Shown: positions 51,901 through 63,004 of the stretch, piece by piece
Position numbering within the stretch: position 1 is the stretch's first letter
Layout of the letters: each line of letters begins with the position of its first letter
Source of the DNA: Isoperla grammatica
Taxonomy: Eukaryota; Arthropoda; Insecta; Plecoptera; Perlodidae
DNA: 64,000 nt
NCBI GenBank assembly: GCA_945910005.1
Contig: OX246739.1
Location: forward strand, 5,424,001-5,488,000
Reading direction: 5' to 3'
The notes under the pieces: generated by a model
Database searches by the model: none
Told to the model about the DNA's origin: nothing
What the model saw: only the letters and a program-made list of their open reading frames with translations
Program-made: the position numbers and the translations under genes

Positions 51901-54900
51901 GAGAAGTACGGCATTGCAGACCACATGGTCCTCCCGTTTGAACCTGTTCCGATCATTGACGTGCCCGAGTTTGGTTCGCTCAGCGCCGTGGCCGTGTACG
52001 ACAAGCTGAAGATCCAGAGCCAGAACGATCGGGACAAGTTGTTGGAAGCCAAAGAAATGGTTTATCTCAAGGGATTCTATGACGGAGTAAGATTAATACT
52101 TTACATTCTTACTGATTCTTTTTGTTCTGTTCTGTATATTCTTTTCTCAGGACTTCCATCTACAGTAAACCCTCCGTAAAACGAACTCGGTTAGTGCGAA
52201 TTCTCAGATGATACGAATAGTAAGCAAGACCCAGCCCGCGTAAATAGGACACTCAATGTTAAATAAAACGGATATAACGAATTTCGCATAATACGTAATA
52301 CGAACTAATTATTTATCCCCTGGGTGCACTAATGCCATAATGTTCGATGTTTAATACGAACTAATAATTTTGAACCCGCACAAACAAAATAATGTGTCCG
52401 AGAGTTCAACTCACAGAGTAGGCGCAGGTATCAAGATTTTTGTCCGCCGAGCGTACGTCGTCGCAGGCAGCTACTCTTGTTTTGTTGCTGCTTGGTTTTC
52501 CCTTCCCCCTCCACCGCCCGCAGGTGTGATCGGATGCGCGCGCAAGCCCTTACAGCTGTTGAGGGGCGTGGCTTGCTCACTGCAACGTGCCTGCTTAGTC
52601 CGCCTACTATGCGCGCACAAAACATACCCGCGCGCTACTATCCATTGGAAAACATTGATTGTTTGTAGATACGTTTATTTTGGTTGGTACTATTGAATTT
52701 CAACGTTTTTGCGATATTGCGAATTTTTATATTACGAACTGACGAGTTTTGGGTCCCTTGATGTTCGTATTAACGAGGGTTTACTGTATAGGCCTAGTTA
52801 TTTTACATAAACTCAATGAAATCAATTAATGAATGAATCAGTGAAACAATAAAGTGGATGTGGGATGGGATATAGGGATGGGACGTTTAAATGTTGGCTT
52901 TGAACGTTTGTACTTTTTACGCCTCGTTTAAACGTGTGTACTGAAGTGTTTGTATATAAGATAAGAAACAAATATTTTACAACGGAGCGTACTGCAGTAC
53001 TAGTCTACTATTATTATTATTATTACTATTATTATTGGATAGTAAGACAAAAGAATGGCTGAAAAAGCCATCTTGGCACAAGAAGGGAAAAAAAAATTAT
53101 AGCCTAGTTTTTTCTAGCTACAAATTGTAATTTTACCCAATGTTTCGGAACTTTTCGGTAATTTACTGCAAAGGTCATTTTATTCATCTCGTGGCAGGGG
53201 ACAGAGCGAATAAAATGTTTAAACGCGAGTTTTAAAAACGGTTGTACACGTTTAGGCTATTAAACGTATTTGCCCATACCTAGTGAGATAGCTGAGAATG
53301 GGATTACTGTTAAAATTTCATTATCTTTTTGGACATAGGATAAATGACCTAACATTAATATTGAATTGAATTGTTTAGGTGATGCTTGTTGGGGAGTTCA
53401 AGGGAAAGAAAGTTCAAGATGTGAAGAAGGCTTTGCAAAAACAGCTGATCGATAAAAAGGAGGCACTCGTTTATTACGAGCCCGAGAAGCTAATCATGTC
53501 TAGATCCGGTGACGAATGTGTCGTTGCCCTGTGCGACCAATGGTTCTTGGATTACGGTGAAGCGGGCTGGAAGAAGCATGCAGAGAAAGCCTTGAAGGAT
53601 ATGAACACTTATCACGATGAAGTGAGGAAGAACTTCACTGCATGTCTGAACTGGCTTCACGAGTATGCCTGTTCACGTACCTATGGTCTTGGTGAGAATC
53701 TAGTTTTCATTGTTAGCCTAGTGCATAGTACTATAGTACGTAGTATGAGTAGTAGTGGTATGAGTGATTCATAAAATAGTGTATGGTATGGGGTTTTCAT
53801 CAAATAAACTGCTCAATGCCATTTTATAAAAAATTGCTGCTGAGTGTTGTGATATGCTAACATGGCTGCTAGCTTGTACATTTTCTCAACTATCTTTAAA
53901 TTCCCTTTATAGGAACCAAACTGCCGTGGGATGAGCAGTGGTTAATAGAGTCCTTATCCGATTCTACAATCTACATGGCATTCTACACCATAGTGCATTT
54001 CCTACAAGAAGGGACGTTCAAAGGAGAGAAAGGAAATGCACTGGGCATTAAGCCTGAGCAGATGGTGCCAGAAGTGTGGGATTACATATTCTTCAGGAAT
54101 GCAAAGTTCCCCTCAACAACGTCCATTAAGAAAGCGCATTTGGATAAAATGAAACAAGAGTTTGAGTATTGGTATCCAGTGGATTTGCGGTGTTCTGGCA
54201 AGGATCTGATTCAGAACCACTTGACGTTTTTCATCTACAACCATTGTGCTATGTGGCCGGAAGTTGAGGGCAAGTGGCCGAAGGGTATCCGGGCCAATGG
54301 ACATCTTATGTTGAATTCTGCCAAAGTAAGCCATACCAGTATCTTATGATATTGATTTTATTATTACTTCAAGAGGCTCTCTTGTTTGGAATACTGAAAG
54401 ATTTAAAAACTTAACAAACCTCTCATTGCTATAATTTCAAATCTTATTTCTATTTGTAGATGTCAAAATCTGATGGTAACTTTTTGACTCTGACTGAGAC
54501 TGTCAAGAAATTCAGTGCCGACGGCATGCGACTATGCCTAGCAGATTCGGGAGACTCGATAGAAGATGCCAACTTTGTCGAGTCAATGGCCGACGCAGGG
54601 ATCCTTCGGCTCTACACGTTCATCGAGTGGGTCAAGGAAACCATGGCGACGAAAAACGCTTTCCGAACGGGCCCGGTCGACACCTTCAACGATCAAGTAT
54701 TTCTCAGTGAAATAAACATGAAAATCAATGAAACCGATGCCAACTACAATAATATGTTATTTAAGGAAGCTTTGAAGACTGGTTTCTTTGAGCTGCAGGC
54801 AGCCAGAGACAAATACAGAGAACTGAGTCTTGTGGAAGGAATGCATTGGGACTTGGTAGTGAAATACATTGAGATACAAGCTCTCCTGATGGCGCCGATT

Positions 54901-57900
54901 TGTCCGCATGTTGCCGAACACGTTTGGGAGTTGATAGGCAAGGTAAGACATGTTAAATATTACACTTTTTATTTTTTATTTTTAAATTTTTTTTTTTTCC
55001 TTCTTGTGCCAAGATGGCTTTTTCAGCCATTCTTTTGTCTTATTTATTTAGCATTTCATATATACATTTTTATTTGGAAGCTGACAAGGCTGCCAAATAT
55101 AGAAATTTATCAAGTAGCTAGTTAAAGCAAGGGTTAAGTGAATTTACAAGGGCTTGAGTTGAATACAATAATATTGTATTATTGCATTTAATCCAAATGT
55201 AATGAATTTTACATACATTTTTTGCTATAATCTGTTGACCTTGATAATGCCTGTCTTGTGTATGCCTATTTTTCCACAATTTCGATTTTAAAAGTCGTTT
55301 TAAAGATATGAACAGAAAATTTTAAATTTTCATGCACTGCTGCTGCAGACTCTTAAGAACCTAATATTAACCCATTGAGCCATGAGTAGTTTTCTGGTTT
55401 CTGTGCCCCTGGGCAACAGTTAAACATGGAAATTCAGCATTTATTTCACAATCGCATTTCTTTAGTCATGTTAAGTGTATACTACAACCACATGAGTCTC
55501 GTAAAGCTTACAACTAGGCATACTGCTATTGTACAGTGTTTACTTGCAGTGTAGGCCTACTGCTTTCCATTCTCACAGCTGTCATCAACATCACTTTGGC
55601 CTAAAACACTTTCATCACTTTCTGATAAAACACTTGTAGGTTCCGCATCACTAAAATCACTTACTTCACCTCCTGACTCACTATATAATAATAACTTGCA
55701 TACAATGTATTTCTTACTACTTGGAAGTAAGCCATATTCACAAAAATGTAAACAAACCTAACAAACAGCTGAGAAGCCTATTTTTCTCAATGCACTGCCA
55801 TCTGTATTCGTCTGTGAAATGGCCGTGTTCGAGAAATTGTTCCAAAAAAAATCATAATTATATCGGCAAAGAAGTCTGCTGTAATATAGTGCTGCTACCC
55901 ATGAGAAATTGCTTGTACTACGTTTACCCGCGCGCATTTATAAATACGTACGGAACTGTTCCGTATGTCAGAATTTGGGCCAGTCTACGGCGATACGGAA
56001 CGGTTCCGTATATCTGGCGCAGTGGGTTAATACATACCTAGTAAATTTTCTTTTCTCCAATCCACAGAAAGGCAGCATCGTATGTGCCCCGTGGCCCGAG
56101 GCTGGTTTGGTGAACGACATCTTGGTAAAGTCTTCAAGCTATCTAATGGAAGCAGCCCACTCTTTCCGCATCTACCTGAAGAACGCTACCCAACCAAAGA
56201 AACCTAAGAAAGGTGAAACGGTCGCTGTTACACCCCAAAGACCGACTCACGGCATCATCTGGGTAGCCAAGACCTTCCCACCTTGGCAGTGTACCGTGTT
56301 GACCACGCTCAAACAACTTCTGGACGTAAGTCTCACATTTATTTATCTGTCATCAAAATTCACTTACATCTTATCGGTCCTATAATATCACGAGTTTCCC
56401 ATGGTGGTCTTGTGGCTGGCGTCACTCGACAACATGTGCCTGCTTTGCGACGTATGATGCAGTCTAAGAAGTAAGATATGATGCACCTGAAAAGTATGAA
56501 TTATGTTTAAGTAATGAATGATGTATATTAAGTGTAGATTGTATGTCAACTGAACATACTGGTAATACAGGTTAAGTATGGGATTTACTAATTCTAAATT
56601 AAATAAGACCTAGCATAAAACAACTTACGAAACAAAGCTTTCCCAACCTCATTTTAGAGAACGATAAATTGCTGCAGTTAATACATTGCCTATTTGCATT
56701 CCGTATGTGGACTATATCAGTGCCATTATTGTTTGCCTGACATTTTATATTTAACACTTGCTTAAGTTTGTGTTATGTTTTCTAGAAAAGCGGATCTTTA
56801 CCCGACAATAAGAAGATTTCTTCAGAACTAAGTGGTAAAGATGACTTGAAGAAATATATGAAGCGGGTGATGCCGTTTGTTCAAGCTACAAGGGACAAGA
56901 TGGACAGTATTGGAGTTGAAGCTCTTAATCTTACACTTGACTTTGATGAGTTTGAGGTTCTTGTGAAGAACAAAATATACCTTGAAAATACGCTGGATGT
57001 AAGTAGGCCTACTATATAGTATATACAGCTTGTTAAACTGTATCCCTACTTGAGTACTTGCATATTTTGTCATTTCCATGCAGACAGTAAGCCTATGTAA
57101 TTTATGGTCTATTCTTAGGCTAATAAGACTGAATTTCTATCTTTTACTTGTTCTGTCTTGCCACCACTCATCCCTTTCGACCACATTCCAGTCTCCTGCA
57201 TTCGATTCCACATCCTTCTTGACATTGTCCTGCCATTGCTGTCTTGTCCTGCCTCTTACTTTCCTACCCTCAGTTGTTGACATCTTTGGTAATCTTGTTT
57301 TCTCCACCCTTTTGATATGTCTAAACCACTTGAATCTCTCCCCAAATTGCTCCATTCAATTTCTTACTTCAAAAACCGTTCTCATCTAGTATAATATATC
57401 ATTATATCGAAAATGATGACATTACAATGTGCTATGAAAACATTTCAGCTGGAAGAGGTTACAGTTAAGTATTCCGACGAAGCGCCAGACAACCTCCGAG
57501 AGGATTGCTGCCCGGGCCACCCGTACATGAGCTTCGTTGTGCCCGTGTCACTGCCTCTACAAGCGATGAACCCGCAACCCGAGAGCGGGCTATTCACGCA
57601 GGTTATCAACGTGGGCGAAGGAGACACTGTGGCCAAGCTGGCCGCTAGACTCGTCAGGTCAAACAAGCTGATCAAGGGTACGTCGCAGTACAGTTGGCTC
57701 TAGCGTACACTCGCCGGCATAAACCGAGAGTAGTAATCTTCTTTATCAACACCTCTTTGGGTTAGTTGTTGCGTTCCCGATTATGTGAACCTAGCAAGTA
57801 TGCAATGTTTCTTTGTTTTGGTTGTACTGTATTTCTAAGTTTAACTTTTAAAACTTGGTCCTAGGTGTAGAGGACATAAACATATCTAACACTGAAAACT

Positions 57901-58158
57901 CATTTGCAGATAAAAATTAATATAAAATGCTTATTCTCTTTGTTTACAGATGCGAGTAGTATTCAGTTATGGCGTTTTGAAGACCCGGTTCTCGGCCCTC
58001 GAAAAATTCCTATGTTGGAAAAACCCACCCTGGGAAAAGTACGCATTGAACCAGAAACGGTATTCCATCTTGACATAGAAAAGAAGTGCATACATTTTTC
58101 TACCAATGGCTCAAAACAGGTTTATCTTGGTGAACAAATCATCTACATGGTGAAATAG
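45970..58158 (+). CDS. LARS1: Cytosolic leucyl-tRNA synthetase, about 1183 aa, 15 coding exons
   Basis: Exons 46963-47178, 48130-48345, 48567-48728, 49189-49433, 50395-50539, 51094-51262, 51815-52086, 53379-53691, 53913-54325, 54460-54942, 56068-56325, 56786-56998, 57449-57677 and 57950-58158 sum to 3543 bp in frame. The first coding exon must lie upstream because 46963 opens with [15 protein letters not shown] and no ATG. The best candidate is ATGGCGTAC at 45970-45978 with a phase-0 GTACGA donor (inference). The enzyme charges tRNA-Leu with leucine and, in animals, also serves as a leucine sensor for mTORC1. The class I signatures are present: HLGH near residue 64 and KMSKS near 720, the latter split by an intron after its lysine. 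The CP1 editing domain ([28 protein letters not shown]) and the eukaryotic C-terminal extension are complete. AATAAA is at 58363-58368. Introns carry several mobile elements. Confidence 0.96.
46054..46163. mobile_element. 110-bp palindromic MITE with TA flanks
   Basis: CATCCTCTAAATAAATAAAT and the matching complement at the right end form a long hairpin around GGAGTCCACCCACTCAGTAA. A TA dinucleotide flanks each end, as in Tc1/mariner-type insertions. A partial relative (GTTACTGAGTGGGTAGACTC then ATTTATTTATTTAT) lies at 50083-50121, in another intron of the same gene. Confidence 0.8.
46625..46712 (+). repeat. tRNA-like SINE fragment
   Basis: GTTGCTCATGCGGTTTGTC-type A-box region is followed by a consensus B box, GGTTCGAATCC (46689-46699). 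No full cloverleaf can be drawn, so this looks like a tRNA-derived SINE head in the first intron of LARS1. Confidence 0.45.
49707..49778 (+). pseudogene. Degenerate tRNA-like sequence, best read as tRNA-Trp(CCA)
   Basis: The 72-base segment has a D-arm-like TCCAGTGGTGAGCA, an anticodon arm CTGC-TTCCAAT-GCAG whose loop gives CCA, and a T-arm around TTCAAAT with one mismatched pair. The acceptor stem pairs in only five of seven positions (with a G-T wobble). Overall it resembles a decayed tRNA gene or a SINE head rather than a working tRNA. It lies in a LARS1 intron on the sense strand. Confidence 0.5.
50641..51016. repeat. Two adjacent tandem duplications in a LARS1 intron
   Basis: A 100-bp segment beginning CGGATGATTTCTTTAGCACA occurs at 50641 and again at 50741, nearly identical. 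Directly after it, an 83-bp segment beginning CGAACTTACAATAGGACTCA occurs at 50855 and again at 50938 with a few substitutions. The exon starting at 51094 follows. Confidence 0.95.
52163..52786. mobile_element. pogo/Tigger-like non-autonomous element with TA target
   Basis: Ends CAGTAAACCCTCCGTAAAAC and GTATTAACGAGGGTTTACTG are inverted repeats, each flanked by TA. The terminal CAGT and TA target are typical of the pogo branch of Tc1/mariner. Further TACGAAC/GTTCGTA motifs recur inside. There is no transposase frame. It lies in the LARS1 intron after 52086. Confidence 0.85.
52873..53282. mobile_element. Second copy of the GTTTAAAC hAT family
   Basis: It starts TAGGGATGGGACGTTTAAAT and shares most of its length with the element at 25118-25653, including TTTTTACGCCTCGTTTAAAC and CGGAACTTTTCGGTAATTTA. 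The right end is damaged (CCCATACCTA instead of the full inverted repeat). Flanks ATGGGATA and GTGAGATA match at six of eight positions, consistent with an old target duplication. Confidence 0.85.
57137..57390 (-). pseudogene. Non-LTR retrotransposon ORF2 tail fragment
   Basis: The minus strand reads [19 protein letters not shown], then [20 protein letters not shown] and [14 protein letters not shown]. The W-F-x-H-x-x-R, R-GR-R-x-x-W and R-x-x-W-x-x-x pattern is the usual C-terminal end of LINE reverse-transcriptase proteins. It is a short 5'-truncated piece in a LARS1 intron, antisense to the gene. Confidence 0.75.
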
Positions 58159-59162
58159 TAAACCATGTATTGGCTTGTTCAATGTTCTTTGACTCAAGTG
58201 TGCTTCATTCCGGGTTGGAAAGTATTAAGAGAACTGGTAGGAGGCCCCCTCGGGCATATTTATAATTTATTTTGTCTTTCATTTGGTATTTTTGTTGTGA
58301 GTACAAACTGTACAATACTACTATGTGTAGGCTAATCTAGACTTATTATAAAATGATTGTCAAATAAATTATTGGAGAGATAAAACTTTCATTTTGATTT
58401 TTTGTTCTCACCTGCCCTACATCCAATCATCACATAATTTAGTACAATACCTGGGGGGGGGGGGTTTATTCCTGAAAGGTGTCAAGGTGACAACATGTGC
58501 ACTCACTTTTCAACTTTCGCACGACATACGGGAAAACGGTTTGAGCTAGAATTTCTTGGTTGACACTTCTTTGTTTCTAAAACCACTCTTAACTTTACTC
58601 GTATTTTTTTTTAAATACAAAAAAAATCTCCGTCAGACTGCGATTCTGCTAGTCTGCGAGGAAATCTGAAACTTTCGGCGCCTGTATCTCTGTCATTATG
58701 GCTCCCAGCATAATTTACTTTTAAAGACATCTAGATATTAGTCAACAAAAAAGTAAAAACAAAAATTGGTTCACCCATTTGGTGGCTACGAGCACTTGAT
58801 AAAAAGCCCCCCCATTAAAACCCTTCTCGGAAAAGCTGTTTTCAACACTTTGTCGTTTAAAAACTGCATTTGATAGATCTTGAGTTCGTGAATGCGAATC
58901 CGCAAATTGTTTTTGGCAACAACGAGCCATTCGCCCGTTAAAAAATAAACCGTGTCTGAACTGTCTCCATGCACATTGTACTCTGATGGGCTAGTTATTG
59001 GATTTGAATGTGCTACACAAACTATAGTCCTATACCAAGCTCAAAATTGGGTGTTTTATATGGTATGCGTCTCTCATGTCTATGTAAGTCGTTAAGAAAG
59101 ACAAGGTCAGTATATAAAAAACATAGCATATATTGTTAATGTGTGAATAATGTGAAAAAAAA

Positions 59163-59240
59163 GAGTGGCAATGATGGGTCTCGAACCCCAGACCTCTAGC
59201 ACGCTAAGCCAGGACGTTACTGCCTACGCCATAGCACACT
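59163..59240 (-). repeat. tRNA-like module, copy 1
   Basis: On the minus strand, GGCGTAGGCAGTAACGTCCT (A-box side) is followed by GGTCTGGGGTTCGAGACCC with an intact T-arm and B box. The anticodon arm is poor (CTTAGCGTGCTAGAGG). Confidence 0.55.
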
Positions 59241-60380
59241 ATGATACTTCCAGCGCTTACACAGGTACAAGACACACTGCTCTCAATGTTGTGCATTGTT
59301 CGGGGTATTCAGATAGCTTATATCATAACCTCCTATAGCCCTCTGAACTCCTGATACACATCTACAGAAAACGCAGTTTTGGGACTTTTAAGACGGTTCA
59401 TTCTGATATCATAAGCTCCTATAGCCGTCTGAACTCCTGATACACATCCACAGAAAACGCTGTTTTGGGTTAAGACCTAGTTCATTCACGTTGGCAACAT
59501 AACTGAACAGCCAACATTAAAACATGTTTCCTCGGCTAACTATGAATCCTAGGCAAACCAAAACATGTTCCATGTGTACACTGGGAATGGCCGATGCAGG
59601 AAGTGTACACATTATTAGCTTAACCCTTTAACCCGTGACGCTACGCTGTGTCAAAAACGTGCTAAAATACACTGTGTTTTTGAGGTTTTAATTTTTTACA
59701 GCTATTCTGTTTACTTGGGGGATCTTGAAGTTAATACCCGCGGTAGAACTGATAATTGTCTACTTTGAAAAAAATCAACGTCACCCTATGTTTATTGTGG
59801 ACGACGTCAGGCGTCGCTGCAATTTCAAAGATTTTCTTGTCAAGTTCCACTTTCGGTACCGATTGTGAATGAACGGTGGTACCTAGTTAGTCGTAGCGTC
59901 GAACTTAAGGTCAGTAATAATGCGTGGTGACATGGTATAAGCGTCGGTAGCGTCAGCTCATACAGGTCGTGGTGAGGCGTCGCCAACTTTGGGTAATCAA
60001 AATAGTAGATTTTTTTAGGTTTTTATTTTTTAATGAGAAAACGGTTTGAGATAGAATTTTTTGGTTGTCGATTCCTTCTTAGTCATATATTTATTGATTT
60101 TATTCGTATTTTTTAAAAAATTAAAAAAAATAAAAATTTCATTAGTCTCGGATTTTGATCGTCTGAGAGAAAATTTGAAATTTTGGGCGCCTGTATCTCT
60201 GTAAGTATGACCCCCAGCATAATTTACGTTTAAGAAAGTCTAGATGAGTGACAACAAAAAAATAAAAAAAATACAGAAACAAATTTGGACCACCCGTTTG
60301 GCAGCTACGAGCGCTTAAAAAAAAAATTTCCCCTTAGTAAACCCTTCTCAACTTTGCTGCTCTGAATATGGAAGAAAAAA

Positions 60381-60461
60381 AGACTGCCGATTACGGGTCT
60401 CGAACCCCGGACCGCGAAAACACTAGTCGACGACGCTACGCGTACGCCATGCCTCACGATG
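60381..60461 (-). repeat. tRNA-like module, copy 2
   Basis: The minus strand has GGCGTACGCGTAGCGTCGTC followed by GGTCCGGGGTTCGAGACCCG. The T-arm is perfect. This copy differs from copy 1 in its middle section. Confidence 0.55.
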
Positions 60462-60817
60462 GAAACTGCTTGGCTTAAACTGGTACATAACTCACTGCTC
60501 TCAATGTATGCATGTATGAATCTCATTGTATCTCGATTCATTCTTATTGTAATTGTAACAACAAATATAGATAGATTTACGAACAGAGTATCACATTGGA
60601 TTTAAAAAATATCCAAGAAGCCGTTTTTTAACTAACTCTAAAAATCCTGTTTCAACACATTGTCTTTTTAAAATCGCATTTGATAGATCTTGATCACGTG
60701 ATCGCGAAAGAGTAAACCATTTGTGGAAACAACGAGCCGTTTGACCGTAAAAAAATAAACCGTGTCCGTGTACGTTGATGCATTGATATAAATGTGTGAA
60801 TATGGTGGGAAAAAAAA

Positions 60818-60903
60818 GAGTGGATGTAACGGGTCTCGAACCCCAGACCTCATGCAATCGAAGCACCGACGCTATGCGTACGCCATCCATGCCATACGAT
60901 GGA
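60818..60903 (-). repeat. tRNA-like module, copy 3
   Basis: The minus strand has GGCGTACGCATAGCGTCGGT followed by GAGGTCTGGGGTTCGAGACC. It lies in the first half of the 440-bp tandem duplication. Confidence 0.55.
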
Positions 60904-61255
60904 GAATGGTCTGCTTACACTGGTATATAACCCACTGCTTTCAATGTATGCATGAACGAATCTCATTGTATCTCTATGCATTCTTATTGTAATTGTAACA
61001 CCAAATAAAGATGGATTTACGAACAGAGGGTCTCATTGAATTTAAAAAATATTCAAAAAGTCGTTTATTAACTAACTCAAAAAATCCAGTTTTAACACAT
61101 TGTCTTTTAAAAATCGCATTTGATAGATCTTGATCACGTGATCGCGAAAACGTAAATCGTTTTGGAAACAACGAGCCGTTTGACCGTTAAAAAATTAACC
61201 GTGTCCATGCACGTTTATGTATTGATATAAATGTGTGAATATGGTGGAAAAAAAA

Positions 61256-61335
61256 GTAGGTGTAACGGGAATCGAACCCCAGACCTTTAGCACGCTAAGC
61301 CGAGACGTTACTGCCTACACCACAGCACACGATGA
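61256..61335 (-). repeat. tRNA-like module, copy 4
   Basis: The minus strand has GGTGTAGGCAGTAACGTCTC followed by GGTCTGGGGTTCGATTCCCG, the version closest to a consensus B box. Its middle matches copy 1, not its nearest neighbour, copy 3. Confidence 0.55.
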
Positions 61336-61570
61336 TACTTTCAGTGCTTACACAGGTACAAGACACACTGCTCTCAATGTTGTGCATTGTTTGGGGTATT
61401 CAGATAGCTTATATCATAGCCTCCTATAGCCGTCTGAACTCCTGATACACATCTACAGAAAACGCAGTAAGGTTCATTCACGTTGTAGTAGAGGAGCAAA
61501 AGGTATCTCGTGCGCCTTTCGTGAAAGAGTATTGCGGTAAACGGTATTCTGTTACGGCATACCATACGAG

Positions 61571-62170
61571 TATTTTGCACCTACCTGGCAGATCCTGGCA
61601 CGCTGCAGAGGGCGCCAGGAGCGTCGTGACGTCATAGACACGTTTTAATTAATTACTTTTGAACGGTTTATGTCACAGAAAATATCAAGAGGACAATTTT
61701 ATGATGTCATACTAGATGAGAATTTATAACCTATCTGCCACATTCTGGCGGGCTGCAGAGGGCGCCAGGAGCGTCGTGACGTCATATACACGTTTGAACT
61801 AATAACGTTTGAACGGTTCATGTCACAGAAAATATGTAGGGTACAATTCTTCTATAAAATACTATACGAGTATTTTGCACCTACCTGGCACATCCTGGTA
61901 CGCTGAAGAAGGCGCCAGGAGCGTCATGACGTCATAAACACGTTTTAATTAATAACGTTTGAACGGTTCATGTCACAGAAAATGTCAAGGGGACAATTCT
62001 ATTACGAAATACTATTTGAGTATTTTGCATCTACTTGGCACATCGTGGCACGCTGCAGAGGGCGCCAGGAGCGTCGTGACGTCATACACTTTTTCATTAA
62101 TAACTTTTGAACGGTTCATATCACAGAAAATATCAAGAAGACAATATTATAGAGAATTTAAATACAAATC
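61571..62170. repeat. Four 150-bp tandem units with CRE and CTCF-like motifs
   Basis: GGCGCCAGGAGCGTC starts at 61611, 61761, 61911 (followed by A rather than G at the next variable base) and 62061, an exact 150-bp period. Each unit has GCTGCAGAGGGCGCC (GCTGAAGAAGGCGCC in unit 3), the full CRE octamer TGACGTCA at 61627, 61777, 61927 and 62077, and TTTGAACGGTTCATGTCACA. Units differ by scattered substitutions. No reading frame runs through. Confidence 0.95.
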
Positions 62171-62443
62171 GATTGATATGTACTAATAGGGTAATCATGT
62201 AATATTTAAGGGAGAAATTGCTAACAAATAATAATAATTAGATGTGTATATGAAATGCAGGGCATCCCTCATCGTAATATCTATTTATTACTATTTCGGA
62301 GTTATAATTGTATCACTGTGAAGGACTTAATAATCGTAGTCATCCCAACATACCCATGGGTATCTGTTGTTTAACAATAATAATAATTATTATTATTGTA
62401 TACTAGTTACTATTCATAGACTGATTAGTAAAACTCACGTTTG

Positions 62444-63004
62444 CTAGAAGTTCTCTTCATCTTCATCATCGTCGTCTTCATCCTCATCTCCCGTGTTGTC
62501 GGTATTCAAGCACTCTTGTTCCTCGTCTTCAGTAGAACAGCCACAAAGCTCGGTGCACCTCATGTTATTTGCTTTGCAGCTGCATCTTGACGCACACCTT
62601 GATTTTAAGCAGTTGCATTTAACTAGTTGAATGACGGCAGCCGGTGCAGGTTTGAGGGTTATCATGACTGCCACATACTCGTTGTTCTCAAGTAGCCATC
62701 CGTAGTCTTCGGGTAATAAGTTGATAGGGTTGGCAACCTGGTAGTTATGCCACACCCAGCATTGATGGTGAGCACCTAGTATGGCTTGGAGATATGTGGC
62801 TTTGCTGGGTGGAAGCTTTTGGTGGGTGCTTGGCAAGACTTTTTGTGAAACATGCGCCATCGAAGGTCAGACACTGATCTCAGTTTAGTGAATGGACAGT
62901 ACAGTTTGCAAACAAACTTCTCTAGACCACTTATCACGGAGTCTTTTAGAGCAACAGTTTAACCTAGTTCTTTAAATGCTGAAAATATTTCATAGTCGGA
63001 TTCT
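62444..63004 (-). pseudogene. Inverted partial copy of a mobile-element-type gene (C-terminal part)
   Basis: Read on the minus strand it holds the 3' end of the gene seen at 63005-64000: SDYEIFSAFKELG, FVCKLYCPFTKLRSVSDLRW, then (one frame over) KLPPSKATYLQAILGAHHQC, NPINLLPEDYGWLLENNEYV and a Cys-rich tail CNCLKSRCASRCSCKANNMR...CTELCGC, ending in an acidic run and a stop. A frame change is needed between LRWRMFHKKSC and KLPPSKA, and a TAA interrupts KELG. I recall proteins with this order, repeated in many invertebrate genomes, as mobile-element-associated, but I cannot name the element. Confidence 0.7.

Larger units (their letters stand above)
58590..61480. repeat. Complex of duplicated tRNA-like repeat units
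   Basis: This block has no gene but repeats itself on several scales. A segment starting GGCGCCTGTATCTCTGT occurs near 58678 and 60187. A segment with TTTGATAGATCTTGA occurs near 58868, 60678 and 61118. The stretch 60550-60988 recurs at 60989-61240 with a spacing of about 439 bp. About 215 bp at 59167-59380 recur at 61262-61470. A 90-bp unit beginning CTCCTATAGCC is duplicated at 59328-59470. Each large unit includes a minus-strand tRNA-like module. The palindrome GATCACGTGATC sits at 60691-60702 and again one unit later. Confidence 0.85.

Noticed and set aside
58742..61171. Similar short minus-strand frames in the repeated block as a protein family
   Set aside because: The similarity follows the DNA repeat units and shifts frame between copies, so it reflects duplication and not coding constraint.
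59163..61335. Cluster of four functional tRNA genes
   Set aside because: T-arms are good but anticodon arms and acceptor stems do not fold; the modules repeat together with long non-tRNA sequence.
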